The translations under genes were made by a program, and so were the position numbers. The notes beneath the pieces were generated by a model that saw only the letters and a program-made list of their open reading frames with translations, ran no database searches and was not told the DNA's origin. From positions 1 through 58,907 of the forward strand of contig NZ_MDKE01000016.1 of NCBI RefSeq assembly GCF_001870485.1: a DNA stretch of 58,907 bases. The letters are read 5' to 3'. The stretch is from Oceanisphaera psychrotolerans. GTDB lineage: Bacteria; Pseudomonadota; Gammaproteobacteria; Enterobacterales; Aeromonadaceae. This document shows, one piece after another, positions 40,312 to 50,385 of the stretch. Within the stretch, counting starts at the first letter, position 1. Every line of letters begins with the position of its first letter.

Positions 40312-42569
40312 CTAACGTCCGCCGCGCAGCAGCCCGCCCAAGCCGCGTTCTTCCAGGTAGCGGGCAAACACCCCCTTGAAGGCTCCGGTATGCTGATGTC
40401 TCAGCGCTTCCTCCAGCAAGGCCTGCAGCTCGGTACTGCTGGACTGGCGCACTATGTATCTGGTGCGCATGAGATTGCTGTTATTCATGCTGAAACGACG
40501 ATAGCCCATGGCCAGCAATACCAGCACCCCGATAGGATCACCGGCCAGCTCGCCGCAGATAGACACCGGTTTGCCGTAGCGACGAGCCGTATCGATAATC
40601 TGTTGCAGGGCTTTTAATACCGCCGGGTGCAGGGCATCGTAGATACCGGCTACCCGACCGTTATTACGATCCACCGCCAGCAGATACTGGGTCAGATCAT
40701 TGGTGCCCACCGACCAGAAGTCCACCAGCGGCGACAACTCCGGCAACAGATAGAGCAGCGAAGGCACCTCTATCATCACCCCCAGACTGGGATAACGAAC
40801 CACTCCCTGCTGGTCGACGGTTTCGGCAGACACCTCGCGCCAGGCCCTGTCCATCAATCGGCGCGCCACCCTGACCTCGTCCAGACTCCCTACCATCGGC
40901 AGCATGATGGACAGGTTGTCCAGGCCTTGGCTGGCACGTAGCATGGCCTTCAGTTGCACCAGAAAGATTTCGGGATGATCGAGGGTAAGACGGATGCCAC
41001 GCCAGCCGAGGAAGGGGTTTTCTTCGACTATCGGAAAATAGGGCAACTGCTTGTCGCCGCCCACGTCCAGGGTACGCATGCACACCGGTTTGCCCACATA
41101 GCTGGTCAGTACCCGCCGGTAGCTGGTGACCTGTTCCTGCTCGGAGGGGAAGCGGTCGCGCATCATGAAGGGAATTTCGGTGCGGAACAGCCCCACCCCA
41201 TCGGCGCAATCGTTCATGCCGATATCACTGTCGGCACTCAACCCCGCATTCAGCAACAACGATACCTTGACGCCATCCAGCGTAACAGAGGGCTCATTGC
41301 GTACCGTGGCAAAGAGCTCGTCCATCTGCTCTTCTTCGACGATCAGCTGACGATATTCGCGCACGATCGACGCCACCGGCTCCACCAGCAACTCGCCGCT
41401 GTAGCCATCGACAATCAGGGTCCGGTCTTCCAGCAGCTCGAAGGAATGATCGATCCCCATCACCGCCGGAATGCCCATGGCGCGGGCCAGGATGGCCGCG
41501 TGAGAGTTGATGGAACCTCGGGCGGAGACGATGCCCTTGAGCTTGCCCCGGGGGAATTCCGCAATCAGGGTGGCGCTGATTTCGTCCGCCACCAGGATAA
41601 TGGGCTCCGCCAGGGTCAGTAAACCATCATCCTCATGGATAAGGCGAGTCAGCAGCCGCTGCCCCAGATCCCGTATATCCGCCGCCCGCTCCCGCAGATA
41701 AAGGTCGGACATGGAAGAAAACTGGGCTATCTGTTTTTCGCACACCCGCTTGACCGCACTGCCGGCAATCCAGCCTCGCTCGATCTGCTCCCGGATCAGG
41801 CCGATAAACACCGGATCCTTGAGAATATACTGATACACCTCGAACACCGCCACCGACTCGCTGGCCTGCGACTCCTTGAAGCGCAGCGCCATGCTGTTCA
41901 GTTCGTCTTCAACCTGCACCAGCACCTTGTCGAGACGCTCGTGCTGCAAAGCAGGATTATCGCCCTTGCGCTCGGTCACCTGGTGCAGTTCAACCCTCGG
42001 CCGCCACACCCAGCCGCGCGCAATGGCGATACCGGCGAGCCGGCCAGACCGCGCAGCATGCCACGCCCGTTGGGGGAGGTCAGATTGCCTTTGGCTTCGG
42101 CATGGGCAATAACGGTGGCCAGCTGAGAGGCCAGCGTGACAAGAAAGGACTCTTCTCCTTCTTCGAACAGCCGAATCTGTTTCTGCTGCACCACCAGCAC
42201 GCCCAGGGTTTTACGCTGATGCATGATGGGGGCACCGAGAAAGGACTTGAAGGCGTCCTCGTGGGCTTCCGGCAGGTATTTGAACTTGGGGTGATGCTGG
42301 GCGTTGGCCAGGTTTATCAGCTCTTCCTTTTCACCGATAAGACCAACGATACCCTCTCCCATGGGGATGCTGGCCCGGCCCACCGCCGAGGCAGCCAGAC
42401 CATCGGTGGCGGCAAGCAGGTAAGACTGCTGGCCCTCCTGGGATAAATAAATGGAGCAGCAATCCACCTGCATGGCATTGCGGGTTTTTCTGACCAGTTC
42501 AGACATGGCTTCATTCAGGTCGGAACTGGCCGTAACCTGCTGAACGATTTCCCGCAATTCCTTTAACAC
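40312..42569 (-). CDS. ptsP: PEP-protein phosphotransferase PtsP (EI-Ntr), reading frame broken
   Basis: PtsP is enzyme I of the nitrogen phosphotransferase system and passes phosphate from PEP to NPr. An N-terminal GAF domain (about residues 1-150; DEGIVGLIGEKEELINLANA-type region) is followed by the PEP-utilising domains with the phospho-His segment SRGSINSHAAILARAMGIP-like (here ARGSINSHAAILARAMG), RTLDVGGDKQLPYF and VGTNDLTQYLLAVDRNN. The frame breaks near 42032; one added G in a GG run gives GSPGIAIARGWVWRPRVEL. GTG at 42569 is the start. A sequence error is likely. It follows rppH by 25 nt. Confidence 0.92.
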
Positions 42570-42594
42570 AGCCGCCTACTCCTTTGTCGATGCT

Positions 42595-43107
42595 TTACCG
42601 ATACCGTTTTCGACCGTCTCGGCGGCCTTGCTCTGCCATCACAATGGGTGCAAATTCCCTCAGTACCCGTCGATATACTTCCCGTTTGAAAGACACCACC
42701 TGACGTACCGGATACCAATAGCTGACCCAGCGCCAGTCATCGAACTCCGGGTGCCCATGGCAACCAAACTCGATGTGTGATTCGTGATCCGACTCCAACC
42801 GCAGCAGAAACCATTTCTGTTTTTGACCGATGCAAACGGGATTGCTGTCCCACCGCACCAGACGCTTGGGTAACTTGTACTTCAGCCAGTGACGCGTCAC
42901 TGCCAGCAGCGTCACATTTTCGGGCCTGAGCCCAATCTCTTCGTACAGCTCCCGGTACATGGACTGCTCCGGCGTTTCACCGTCATCCACCCCGCCCTGG
43001 GGGAACTGCCAGGAGTGTTGACCGTAGCGCCTGGCCCATAACACCTGGCCTTTGCGATTGCAGATCACTATGCCTACATTGGGACGAAAACCGTCGCCAT
43101 CTATCAC
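42595..43107 (-). CDS. rppH: RNA pyrophosphohydrolase RppH
   Basis: RppH removes pyrophosphate from mRNA 5' ends and so starts RNase E-dependent decay. The 170-residue protein has the Nudix box [20 protein letters not shown] (from residue 38) and the conserved [20 protein letters not shown] and [16 protein letters not shown]. The start codon is GTG at 43107 ([13 protein letters not shown]). It heads the rppH-ptsP-lgt-thyA cluster and diverges from mutH across a 674-bp gap. Confidence 0.97.
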   Translation of the reverse strand: MIDGDGFRPNVGIVICNRKGQVLWARRYGQHSWQFPQGGVDDGETPEQSMYRELYEEIGLRPENVTLLAVTRHWLKYKLPKRLVRWDSNPVCIGQKQKWFLLRLESDHESHIEFGCHGHPEFDDWRWVSYWYPVRQVVSFKREVYRRVLREFAPIVMAEQGRRDGRKRYR

Positions 43108-43246
43108 GCAATCACCAGACTAAAAAAATAACATAACGATGATTGTTCCATATTCCCCGATTTCCGGCAAATGATGCTGTCGGCCTGAGCCTGACGCTGA
43201 ATGTTGAATAACTTCTCTTTTTGTCAATAGTTATAAACAGAAAAAG

Positions 43247-43619
43247 GATCCAACCCCGATCGTTTGCCCCCAAATAATGTGGATAAGCTTGTGACAAAGG
43301 CTGTATAGCTTGGGATCCATGTGCTCTGCATGATTTACAGCCAGCTTGATAGCCGTAAAAAAAATAACACCTTAACTTTTAAAATCATAAAGTTAAAATA
43401 AAAAAAAAGGATCGAGCTGGATCTTTTTACAGCCTGAACACAGAGACTGCCGTTGTTAATAAGTCAGACTGTTCAAAGATCAACCACCGCCTACTTATCC
43501 ACAAAACCAAGGTAAACAGCGGGTTAACAGGAAGAAAAAAAGCTGATTTTTGCCGTTATACCCATCAGAAAATCGTTCTCGCATCGGTAAATACAGTTAT
43601 CCAGAGTTTCTGTGGATAA
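43247..43619. promoter_or_regulatory. DnaA-box and GATC cluster in the 674-bp rppH-mutH gap
   Basis: The 43108-43781 gap holds no convincing gene. It contains three perfect DnaA boxes: TGTGGATAA at 43278-43286 and 43611-43619, and TTATCCACA at 43495-43503, plus TTATCCAGA at 43597-43605. Six GATC sites fall in 235 bp (43247, 43258, 43314, 43410, 43420, 43478), about six times the chance rate. A strongly AT-rich tract runs from 43356 to 43408. These are the ingredients of a DnaA/SeqA-bound site such as an origin or titration locus. oriC is not expected beside mutH, so a DnaA-titration or DnaA-regulated promoter role is more likely. Confidence 0.6.
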
Positions 43620-43781
43620 GACTGTGCAACAGCATGTTTATACCCCGGTAAAACCGGTATATCATACCCGCTCTGAAGGGGAGCCCGGTTGCAGCTGACT
43701 AAAGCATTATGGATCAGCGAGTTATAAAAACTACGTCCCCTTCGCACATGCTTTGCCCCACGTCCGGAGAGTGCTCGTATT

Positions 43782-44459
43782 TTGAACAGCCCGATATCCC
43801 GCCCCGCTTCCATTCCGGCCCTGCAGCACCGGGCCGAACAGCTGGCCGGCCTGTCATTGAGTGAACTCGCCCATCAGCTGGGTATCCCGGTGCCTCCCCA
43901 TCTGCGGCGAGACAAGGGCTGGGTGGGGCAACTGCTCGAACTGGCGCTGGGTGCCAGCGCAGGATCCAAGCCGGAGCAGGACTTTCCCGAACTGGGCGTG
44001 GAGCTGAAAACCATCCCTGTCGATGGGCGCGGCAAGCCGCTGGAAACCACCTTTGTCAGTGTGGCCCCGCTGACCGACATCGGTGGACTGCGGTGGGAGG
44101 ATTCGAACGTGCGCAATAAACTGTCTCGGGTACTGTGGATACCGGTACTCGGAGAACGCAGCCTGGCACCCGGCGACAGGATCATCGGTCAGCCGCTGCT
44201 CTGGACGCCCAGCGCTCAGGAAGAACAATTGCTGCGCCAGGACTGGGAAGAAATCATGGAGCTGATCAGTCTGGGACAGATCCAGGACATTACAGCCCGT
44301 CATGGCCAGGTATTGCAACTGCGCCCCAAAGCCGCCAATAACCGGGCGCTGACCGAAGCGGTGGGCCGCCACGGGCAGCCCATCATGACGCTGCCCCGGG
44401 GGTTCTATCTTAAAACCGGGTTCACCGCCGCCCTGCTGACCCGGCACTTCATGCTCTAG
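43782..44459 (+). CDS. mutH: DNA mismatch repair endonuclease MutH
   Basis: MutH nicks the unmethylated strand at hemimethylated GATC sites when activated by MutS-MutL. The 225-residue protein carries the catalytic Asp67, Glu74 and Lys76 in [12 protein letters not shown], and [10 protein letters not shown] just before. [18 protein letters not shown] and [12 protein letters not shown] are also conserved. The start codon is TTG at 43782; no in-frame ATG lies closer to the conserved N-terminus. Its presence implies Dam-directed repair, in line with the GATC-rich region upstream. Confidence 0.96.
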   Translation: MNSPISRPASIPALQHRAEQLAGLSLSELAHQLGIPVPPHLRRDKGWVGQLLELALGASAGSKPEQDFPELGVELKTIPVDGRGKPLETTFVSVAPLTDIGGLRWEDSNVRNKLSRVLWIPVLGERSLAPGDRIIGQPLLWTPSAQEEQLLRQDWEEIMELISLGQIQDITARHGQVLQLRPKAANNRALTEAVGRHGQPIMTLPRGFYLKTGFTAALLTRHFML

Positions 44460-44472
44460 CCGGTGCTTCGCC

Positions 44473-44500
44473 GTGAGGCCTGGAGCGTAAGGCGTAAAAC
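44473..44500. repeat. Dispersed intergenic repeat, copy 2
   Basis: GTGAGGCCTGGAGCGTAAGG followed by CGTAAAAC aligns over its whole length with 1424-1450 (GTGAGGTGGGAGTGTAGCGT then GTAAAAC), with about six differences and one gap. Both copies lie just after a gene stop. Confidence 0.5.
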
Positions 44501-44509
44501 ATAAAAACA

Positions 44510-44535
44510 AAAAGGCCCGCATTCGCGGGCCTTTT
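44510..44535. terminator. Bidirectional terminator between mutH and rplS
   Basis: AAAAGGCCCGC (44510-44520) pairs with GCGGGCCTTTT (44525-44535) around ATTC. It serves the convergent mutH and rpsP-rimM-trmD-rplS transcripts. Confidence 0.9.
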
Positions 44536-44551
44536 GACACAACCGGTCGGC

Positions 44552-44914
44552 TTACTTGCTGCCGCGGGGAGTAAGACGCTCTTTGATACGAGCAGACTTA
44601 CCAGCACGGTCACGCAGATAGTAAAGCTTGGCACGACGCACGGCGCCGCGACGCTTCACTTCCACGCTGCCGATCAGCGGGCTGTGAGTCTGGAAGGCAC
44701 GCTCAACGCCTTCACCGTTGGAGATTTTACGCACGGTGAATGCAGAGTGCAGGCCGCGGTTACGCTTGGCGATAACAACGCCTTCGTAAGCCTGCAGACG
44801 CTCTTTGCCGCCTTCGGCAACGCGTACCATTACGCGCACGGTGTCACCCGGACCGAAGTCGGGGATATCGGTGCGCAATTGTTCGTCTTCAAGCTGCTTA
44901 ATGATGTTGCTCAT
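44552..44914 (-). CDS. rplS: 50S ribosomal protein L19
   Basis: L19 (120 residues) lies at the 30S-50S interface. [41 protein letters not shown] and [18 protein letters not shown] are conserved. It is the last gene of rpsP-rimM-trmD-rplS and ends at a strong terminator. Confidence 0.98.
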   Translation of the reverse strand: MSNIIKQLEDEQLRTDIPDFGPGDTVRVMVRVAEGGKERLQAYEGVVIAKRNRGLHSAFTVRKISNGEGVERAFQTHSPLIGSVEVKRRGAVRRAKLYYLRDRAGKSARIKERLTPRGSK

Positions 44915-44946
44915 GATATTTCCTTACCTAGGGTAAACTGAAAACT

Positions 44947-45695
44947 CTACTGTTCTGCTTCACGATAATCGCGAACAAATTGGGCAAGAAGCTGCTCTTG
45001 CTCGTCAGTCAGAGCTAGGTTATTCAATAGTTCCGGCCTTCTTAACCAGGTCCGGCCCAATGACTGCTGCATTCTCCAGCTGGCCACGTCGGCGTGTTTG
45101 CCACTCAGCAACACTTTGGGAACGGCCATTCCCGCCAGTTGCTCGGGGCGTGTGTAGTGAGGATGATCCAGGAGTCCTTCACTGAAGGAGTCCTGCTCAG
45201 CACTCGCCATGTCACCGAGAACACCGGGCACCAGACGGGCCACCGCATCAATCAGCACCATGGCCGGCAATTCGCCGCCACTGAGCACATAATCCCCGAC
45301 CGACCACTCTTCGTCGACATCGGCCTGGATCACACGCTCGTCCACACCTTCGTACCGCCCGGCCACCAGGATAAGTTTGTCCTGTCTGGCCAGTTCGGTG
45401 ACGCCTTGCTGGTCCAGCTTGCGGCCCTGAGGAGACAGGTAAATCACCCTGGCTCCTTCGCCGGCCGCCTGCCGCGCCGCCGCGATGGCGTCGCGCAATG
45501 GCTGAACCATCATCAGCATGCCGGGCCCGCCCCCGTAGGTCTGTCATCGACAGTGCGGTGTTTGTCCCGGGCGAAATCCCGCGGATTCCAGCATTCAAAC
45601 GTCAGCAGGCCATCTTTAACGGCCCTACCGGTTACTCCGTAGTCGGATACTGCCCGGAACATCTCCGGGAAGAGGCTAACCACCCCTATCCACAT
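44947..45695 (-). CDS. trmD: tRNA (guanine(37)-N1)-methyltransferase TrmD, reading frame broken
   Basis: TrmD makes m1G37 in tRNAs and prevents +1 frameshifting; it is essential in most bacteria. The full product is about 249 residues. [20 protein letters not shown] is in the first frame; the trefoil-knot SAM site ([13 protein letters not shown], and [15 protein letters not shown]) is in the second. The frame is lost near 45539 in HRTVDDRP; one more C gives [14 protein letters not shown], the normal sequence. A read error is likely. It lies between rimM and rplS in the standard operon. Confidence 0.95.
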
Positions 45696-45722
45696 GATTT
45701 TCTCCGTGCGATTCGACTCGAA

Positions 45723-46244
45723 TTAAAAATCCGGATCCCAATCAATTTCGATGATGCGGTCCTGAAGATTCACGGACTTTATCACCTGATCGTCCAAAAA
45801 CGGGATCAACCGCTCTCGTTGACCAAATGCATCGTTGGCATTGGCTTTCACTACCAGCACGTCGTTCGAACCGGTTTCCATCAGATGCGACACCAGGCCA
45901 AAATCATAGCCTTTGATATTCTGCACCCGACAGCCGATCAGATCGCGCCAGTAGAATTCGTCACCCGGCAGCGCAGGAAACAATTCCGCACTGACCGCGA
46001 TGTCGGCACCGGTCAGCAGTTGCGCCTGTTCGCGCTGGTCGATATCGGCCAGTTTGCAAATCAGACTCTTGTTGTGACGCTTCCATCCGGTAAACTGAAT
46101 TTCGCGCCAGCTGCTGCCGTCTTTTATCAACCAGGGTTGATAATCGAAAATGCCTTCTGGCTGGTCGGTAAAGGAGTTGACCTTCAACCAACCTTTAATG
46201 CCGTAAACGGCGCCCAGTTGGCCTACTACTACAGGTTCGCTCAC
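45723..46244 (-). CDS. rimM: 16S rRNA processing protein RimM
   Basis: RimM helps mature the 30S head by binding S19. The 173-residue protein has the N-terminal RimM barrel ([20 protein letters not shown]) and the C-terminal PRC barrel ([35 protein letters not shown]). It starts 22 nt after rpsP and ends 27 nt before trmD. Confidence 0.97.
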   Translation of the reverse strand: MSEPVVVGQLGAVYGIKGWLKVNSFTDQPEGIFDYQPWLIKDGSSWREIQFTGWKRHNKSLICKLADIDQREQAQLLTGADIAVSAELFPALPGDEFYWRDLIGCRVQNIKGYDFGLVSHLMETGSNDVLVVKANANDAFGQRERLIPFLDDQVIKSVNLQDRIIEIDWDPDF

Positions 46245-46266
46245 CTTAACTCCCTACCCGTAAGAC

Positions 46267-46518
46267 TTAGGCCGCTGCTTTGGCTGCGTCTTTAATCAAT
46301 TTGGCTACGCGCTCGGAAACGCTAGCACCCTGGGCTACCCAGTGGTTGACGCGCTCGAGGTCCAGACGCAGTTTTTCTGCCTGACCGGAAGCGATCGGGT
46401 TGAAGAAACCCACTTTCTCGATGAAACGACCATCGCGAGCATAGCGGCTGTCTGCAACTACTACCTGGTAGAACGGACGCTTCTTAGCGCCACCACGTTG
46501 TAAACGAATGGTTACCAT
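46267..46518 (-). CDS. rpsP: 30S ribosomal protein S16
   Basis: S16 (83 residues) binds the 5' domain of 16S r[36 protein letters not shown] and the C-terminal [17 protein letters not shown] are conserved. ATG at 46518 matches other S16 proteins; an upstream in-frame start would add eight residues. It is the first gene of the operon. Confidence 0.97.
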   Translation of the reverse strand: MVTIRLQRGGAKKRPFYQVVVADSRYARDGRFIEKVGFFNPIASGQAEKLRLDLERVNHWVAQGASVSERVAKLIKDAAKAAA

Positions 46519-46588
46519 ATCGTCCTCTATATACTGAAACAAACAAGGTCCGCAGACAATGCGAACCCTGGCTAAAATAAGCCGCGCA

Positions 46589-46616
46589 ATTGTACTCCGA
46601 TCCGGCGAGAATGCAA
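46589..46616 (-). promoter_or_regulatory. Sigma-70 promoter of rpsP-rimM-trmD-rplS
   Basis: On the minus strand TTGCAT (46616-46611) and TACAAT (46594-46589) are separated by 16 nt. The start point would lie about 65 nt before the rpsP ATG. Confidence 0.6.
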
Positions 46617-46714
46617 CCGAATTGGCCTTGCACGACGGTGTTCCCCCCCGGCGCCATGGCCCCGAGGGTGGCTCATTCTAACCCGGCTAGCGGACCAGAA
46701 GATACGTTTGAGGA

Positions 46715-48100
46715 TCAGAAGGGGCCACGACGGCCGCCGCCGCCCATGCCACCCGGGCCCATCATGCCCTGCATCTGGCTCATCATCTTGCGCATGCCGC
46801 CCTTGCCGGACATTTTCTTCATCATCTTCTGCATCTGGGTGAACTGCTTGAGCAGCTTGTTCACTTCCTGCACTTCGGTACCCGAGCCCAGCGCGATACG
46901 GCGCTTGCGCGAGCCCTTGATCAAGTCCGGGTGGCGACGTTCTTTCGGAGTCATGGAGCAGATAATGGCTTCCATACGCACCGTCAGCTTGTCGTTGACC
47001 TGATCCTTGACGTTGTCCGGCAACTGGCTCATGCCCGGCAACTTGTCCATCAGGCTCATCATGCCCCCCATGCTGCGCATCTGTACCAGCTGGTCGCGGA
47101 AGTCTTCCAGATCGAAGCCCTTGCCTTTCTTGAGCTTCTGCGCCATTTCGGCGGCTTTGTTCTTGTCGACCGAACGCTCCATCTGATCGATCAGCGACAG
47201 CACATCGCCCATGCCCAGAATGCGCGAGGCAATGCGGTCCGGATGGAAGGGCTCCAGGGCATCCACTTTTTCGCCCATACCGATAAACTTGATCGGCTTG
47301 CCGGTGATGTGCCGCACCGACAACGCAGCACCGCCGCGGGCATCACCGTCGGCCTTGGTCAGGATGACCCCGGTCAGTGGCAGTGCTTCGCTGAATGCCT
47401 TGGCGGTATTGGCCGCGTCCTGGCCGGTCATGGCATCGACCACAAACAGGGTTTCAACCGGTGCAACCGCCTCGTGCAGCTGCTGGATCTCGGCCATCAT
47501 GTCTTCATCGACATGCAAACGGCCGGCGGTGTCCACCAGCACCACGTCGAAGAATTTCTTGCGGCCGTAATCCACCGCGTTGCGGCCGATGTCGACCGGC
47601 TTCTGTTCGGCGTTGCTGGGGAAACACTCGACGTCCAGATCCGCCGCCAGGGTTTCGAGCTGTTTGATCGCCGCCGGGCGATAAACATCGGCACTGACCA
47701 CCAGCACCTTCTTCTTGTGCCGCTCCTTGAGGAACTTGGCCAGTTTGCCGACCGAGGTGGTTTTACCCGCCCCCTGCAGACCCGCCATCAGGATCACCGC
47801 CGGCGGCGTGACCGCCAGGTTGAGCTCCTCGTTGGCCTCGCCCATCACCGACACCAGCTCGGCATTGACTATCTTGATGAAGGCCTGGCCCGGACTCAGG
47901 GATTTGGAAACCTCCTGGCCGACCGCGCGCTCTTTGACCCGGTTAACGAATTCACGCACCACCGGCAGCGCCACATCGGCCTCCAGCAGCGCCATGCGTA
48001 CTTCACGCAGGGTCTCTTTGATGTTTTCTTCGGTCAGACGACCGCGACCACTGATGTTTTTCAGCGTACGCGACAGTCTTTCGGTGAGATTTTCAAACAT
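46715..48100 (-). CDS. ffh: Signal recognition particle protein Ffh
   Basis: Ffh binds 4.5S RNA and delivers inner-membrane proteins to FtsY and SecYEG. The 461-residue protein has the N and G domains (GLQGAGKTTSVGKLA P-loop near residue 107, DTAGRLHVDEDMM, and TKADGDARGGAALS) and the Met-rich M domain with many MMxxM runs and GSGTEVQEVNKLL for RNA binding. The tail is Gly-rich (GPGGMGGGGRRGPF). It diverges from ypjD across a palindromic promoter region. Confidence 0.98.
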   Translation of the reverse strand: MFENLTERLSRTLKNISGRGRLTEENIKETLREVRMALLEADVALPVVREFVNRVKERAVGQEVSKSLSPGQAFIKIVNAELVSVMGEANEELNLAVTPPAVILMAGLQGAGKTTSVGKLAKFLKERHKKKVLVVSADVYRPAAIKQLETLAADLDVECFPSNAEQKPVDIGRNAVDYGRKKFFDVVLVDTAGRLHVDEDMMAEIQQLHEAVAPVETLFVVDAMTGQDAANTAKAFSEALPLTGVILTKADGDARGGAALSVRHITGKPIKFIGMGEKVDALEPFHPDRIASRILGMGDVLSLIDQMERSVDKNKAAEMAQKLKKGKGFDLEDFRDQLVQMRSMGGMMSLMDKLPGMSQLPDNVKDQVNDKLTVRMEAIICSMTPKERRHPDLIKGSRKRRIALGSGTEVQEVNKLLKQFTQMQKMMKKMSGKGGMRKMMSQMQGMMGPGGMGGGGRRGPF

Positions 48101-48130
48101 GAGTAGGTCCGCTATTGGCGAAAATTACCA

Positions 48131-48204
48131 CCAGTATACCCAAGTTACCGCCCGAACTTAAGCGACCGCAGGTAGCGATATCGCTTGGCTTAAGGGTATA
48201 CTGG
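48131..48204. promoter_or_regulatory. Nested palindromes with mirror-image -10 elements between ffh and ypjD
   Basis: CCAGTATACCC (48131-48141) and GGGTATACTGG (48194-48204) are perfect 11-bp inverted repeats. Inside them CTTAAGCGA (48157-48165) faces TCGCTT-GG-CTTAAG (48181-48194). Each outer arm contains a TATACT -10-like hexamer pointing outward, toward ffh on the minus strand and ypjD on the plus strand. The layout suits a shared divergent promoter, possibly under one operator. No clear -35 is seen for the plus direction. Confidence 0.5.
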
Positions 48205-48245
48205 CCATTCTTCTTTATTTTACCGGTTAATGGCTTACGTTCATT

Positions 48246-49034
48246 ATGGAATTGGTTGCTGTTTTGGCGATGGCATTTTATCTGTTGGCGGCCTTCGCCT
48301 GTGTACATAATCTGCTTAACCCCCAGAACACAGGGCCTCGTTACGGCCTGCTGGCCGCGATCTGTGCGCTATTGCTGCATGGCATCTGGCTGTACGACAC
48401 CGTGGTGCAGGTTCCCGGTCAGAACCTGAGCATGCTCAATGTGGCCTCCATCATCAGCCTGATTATCTCGGCCCTGATGACGGTGCTGGTCATCCGCTTC
48501 AACGTCTTGTTGCTGATGCCACTGGTGTATGGCTTTGCCGGCCTGCTGCTGGCAGCAGATTCATTACTGCCCGGTTATTACAGCGTGCACCTGGAAACCC
48601 GCCCCGAGGTATTGCTGCACATCGGCCTGGGGCTGATGTCTTATTCGCTGCTGGCCATCGCCAGCCTGCTCGCCATTCTGCTGGGCTTTCTCGACCACCG
48701 CCTGAAAAAACACAAACTTTCCAACCTGCCGGCCATGCCCCCGCTGATGACCCTGGAGCGCTATCTGTTCCGGCTGATTTTTGTCGGGGTGGTGGTGCTG
48801 ACGCTGTCCATTTCGAGTGGATTGTTCTTTCTGCAGGAGATGTTCAGCCCGGGCAAAGCCCATAAAGCCCTGCTCACCATCGTCGCCTGGTGCGTCTACG
48901 TGGTGCTGCTCTGGGGGCACCATCGCCTGGGCTGGCGCGGCCGCAAGGTTATCTGGGCCAGCGTGGCCGGCAGCATACTACTAACGCTCGCCTATTTCGG
49001 CAGTCGTTTCGTACGCGAGGTGCTGTTGAGCTAA
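48246..49034 (+). CDS. ypjD: CcsA/YpjD-type inner-membrane cytochrome c assembly-family protein
   Basis: The 262-residue protein has about eight transmembrane helices and matches YpjD of the cytochrome c assembly (CcsA/CcmC) family. The motif HIGLGLMSYSLLAIASL and LHGIWLYDTVV hold the conserved His residues of the family. In E. coli ypjD sits between ffh and corB, and the same order is seen here. Its own function is poorly defined; a heme-related or Mg-transport-linked role is inferred only from family and context. Confidence 0.9.
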   Translation: MELVAVLAMAFYLLAAFACVHNLLNPQNTGPRYGLLAAICALLLHGIWLYDTVVQVPGQNLSMLNVASIISLIISALMTVLVIRFNVLLLMPLVYGFAGLLLAADSLLPGYYSVHLETRPEVLLHIGLGLMSYSLLAIASLLAILLGFLDHRLKKHKLSNLPAMPPLMTLERYLFRLIFVGVVVLTLSISSGLFFLQEMFSPGKAHKALLTIVAWCVYVVLLWGHHRLGWRGRKVIWASVAGSILLTLAYFGSRFVREVLLS

Positions 49035-49099
49035 GTAACTTGACAGCACCCGGACAAACACTTAGTAATTGGTAAGATTCACGACACAGGACGGTCTGC

Positions 49100-50368
49100 T
49101 TGGACGACATATCCACGGGTACCCTTTCCGGTATTCTGATAACCCTACTTTTCATCTCCGCGTTTTTTTCGAGCTCCGAAACCGGCATGATGTCGCTAAA
49201 CCGCTACCGGTTGCGTCATCTGGCACAAAACCACCACAAGTCGGCCACCCGCGTTGAAAAGTTGCTGTCTCGTCCCGACCGCCTGATCGGCCTGATCCTG
49301 ATCGGCAACAACCTGGTCAATATCCTCGCCTCCGCCATCGCCACCCTGATCGCCATTCGGCTGTTCGGTGACTACGGCGTGGCCATCGCCACCGTGGCCC
49401 TGACCGTGGTGGTGCTGATTTTCGCCGAAGTCACGCCCAAGACGCTGGCGGCGTTGTATCCGGAACGGGTCGCCTTTCCCGCCTCCTTCATTCTCAAACC
49501 GTTGATGGTGCTGCTGTACCCGGCGGTGTGGACCATCAACGCCATCTCCAATGGCCTGCTGGCGCTGTTTCGCATCAATCCCCATGGCGGAGAAGAAACC
49601 GCCATCAGCTCGGAAGAACTGCGCACCATCGTCAACGAGGCCGGGGCACTTATCCCCCGACGTCACCAGGATATGCTGGTGTCCATCCTCGATCTGGAAA
49701 AGGTGACGGTGGATGACATCATGGTGCCGCGTAACGAGATCTATGGTATCGACGTGACCCAGGACTGGAAAACCATCAGCCGCCGCCTGTTACAGAGTCC
49801 TCATACCAAGGTGTTGCTGTACCGGGACAATATCGACGATGCTCTGGGCTTTATCCACGCGCGGGATGCCCTGCGTCTGCTGGCCAAGGAAGAGTTCAGC
49901 AAGCCGACCCTGATGCGGGCGGTACGAGAGGTCTATTTCATTCCCGAAGCCACGCCGCTTAACGTGCAGTTGGTGAAGTTTCAGCGCAACAAGGAACGGA
50001 TCGGGCTTATCGTCGATGAATACGGCGATATTCAGGGGCTGGTGACGCTGGACGACATTCTGGAAGAAATCGTCGGTGACTTTACCACCACCATCAGCCC
50101 GACCCTGAGCGATGAAATAAAGCCGCAGGATGACGGCTCCTACCTGATTGAAGGTTCCGCCAGCATCCGGGATATCAACAAGGAACTGGGCTGGCAACTG
50201 CCCAACGACGGCCCTCGCTCGCTCAATGGCTTGATTCTGGAATATCTGGAAGAGATCCCCCAGGCCAATATCGGTCTGCGCCTGGCGGGCTATCCGATTG
50301 AGATCCTGGAAGTGGAAAACAACATGGTCAAACTGGTGCGGGTGCTGCCACACTATTACCAGAGTTAA
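49100..50368 (+). CDS. corB: CorB-type HlyC/CorC family membrane protein
   Basis: The 422-residue protein (YfjD/CorB) has an N-terminal CNNM/DUF21 membrane domain (SSETGMMSLNRYRLRHLA; LIGNNLVNILASAIA), two CBS domains (VDDIMVPRNEIYGIDV; GLIVDEYGDIQGLVTLDDIL) and the C-terminal CorC/HlyC domain. CorB is linked to Mg2+/Co2+ efflux or resistance. The start codon is TTG at 49100 with AGGA eight nt upstream. It follows ypjD and converges on nsrR with only 17 bp between the stop codons. Confidence 0.93.
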   Translation: MDDISTGTLSGILITLLFISAFFSSSETGMMSLNRYRLRHLAQNHHKSATRVEKLLSRPDRLIGLILIGNNLVNILASAIATLIAIRLFGDYGVAIATVALTVVVLIFAEVTPKTLAALYPERVAFPASFILKPLMVLLYPAVWTINAISNGLLALFRINPHGGEETAISSEELRTIVNEAGALIPRRHQDMLVSILDLEKVTVDDIMVPRNEIYGIDVTQDWKTISRRLLQSPHTKVLLYRDNIDDALGFIHARDALRLLAKEEFSKPTLMRAVREVYFIPEATPLNVQLVKFQRNKERIGLIVDEYGDIQGLVTLDDILEEIVGDFTTTISPTLSDEIKPQDDGSYLIEGSASIRDINKELGWQLPNDGPRSLNGLILEYLEEIPQANIGLRLAGYPIEILEVENNMVKLVRVLPHYYQS

Positions 50369-50385
50369 GTATCAGGGGCAGGTTT

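Noticed and set aside
43222-43227. TTGACA on the minus strand as the rppH promoter
   Set aside because: The -35 hexamer is perfect, but no acceptable -10 lies 16-18 nt downstream.
43112-43297. 61-codon minus-strand frame in the rppH-mutH gap
   Set aside because: No ribosome site, odd composition, and it covers a perfect DnaA box; it is more likely chance.
43247-43619. Calling the DnaA-box region the chromosomal origin oriC
   Set aside because: None of the usual origin neighbours (mnmG, rsmG, mioC, dnaA, dnaN, rpmH) is in the window, and four boxes are fewer than usual. Without GC-skew data the claim is not supported.
43565-43813. 82-codon minus-strand frame overlapping the mutH start
   Set aside because: It overlaps the secure mutH N-terminus and has no protein-like features.
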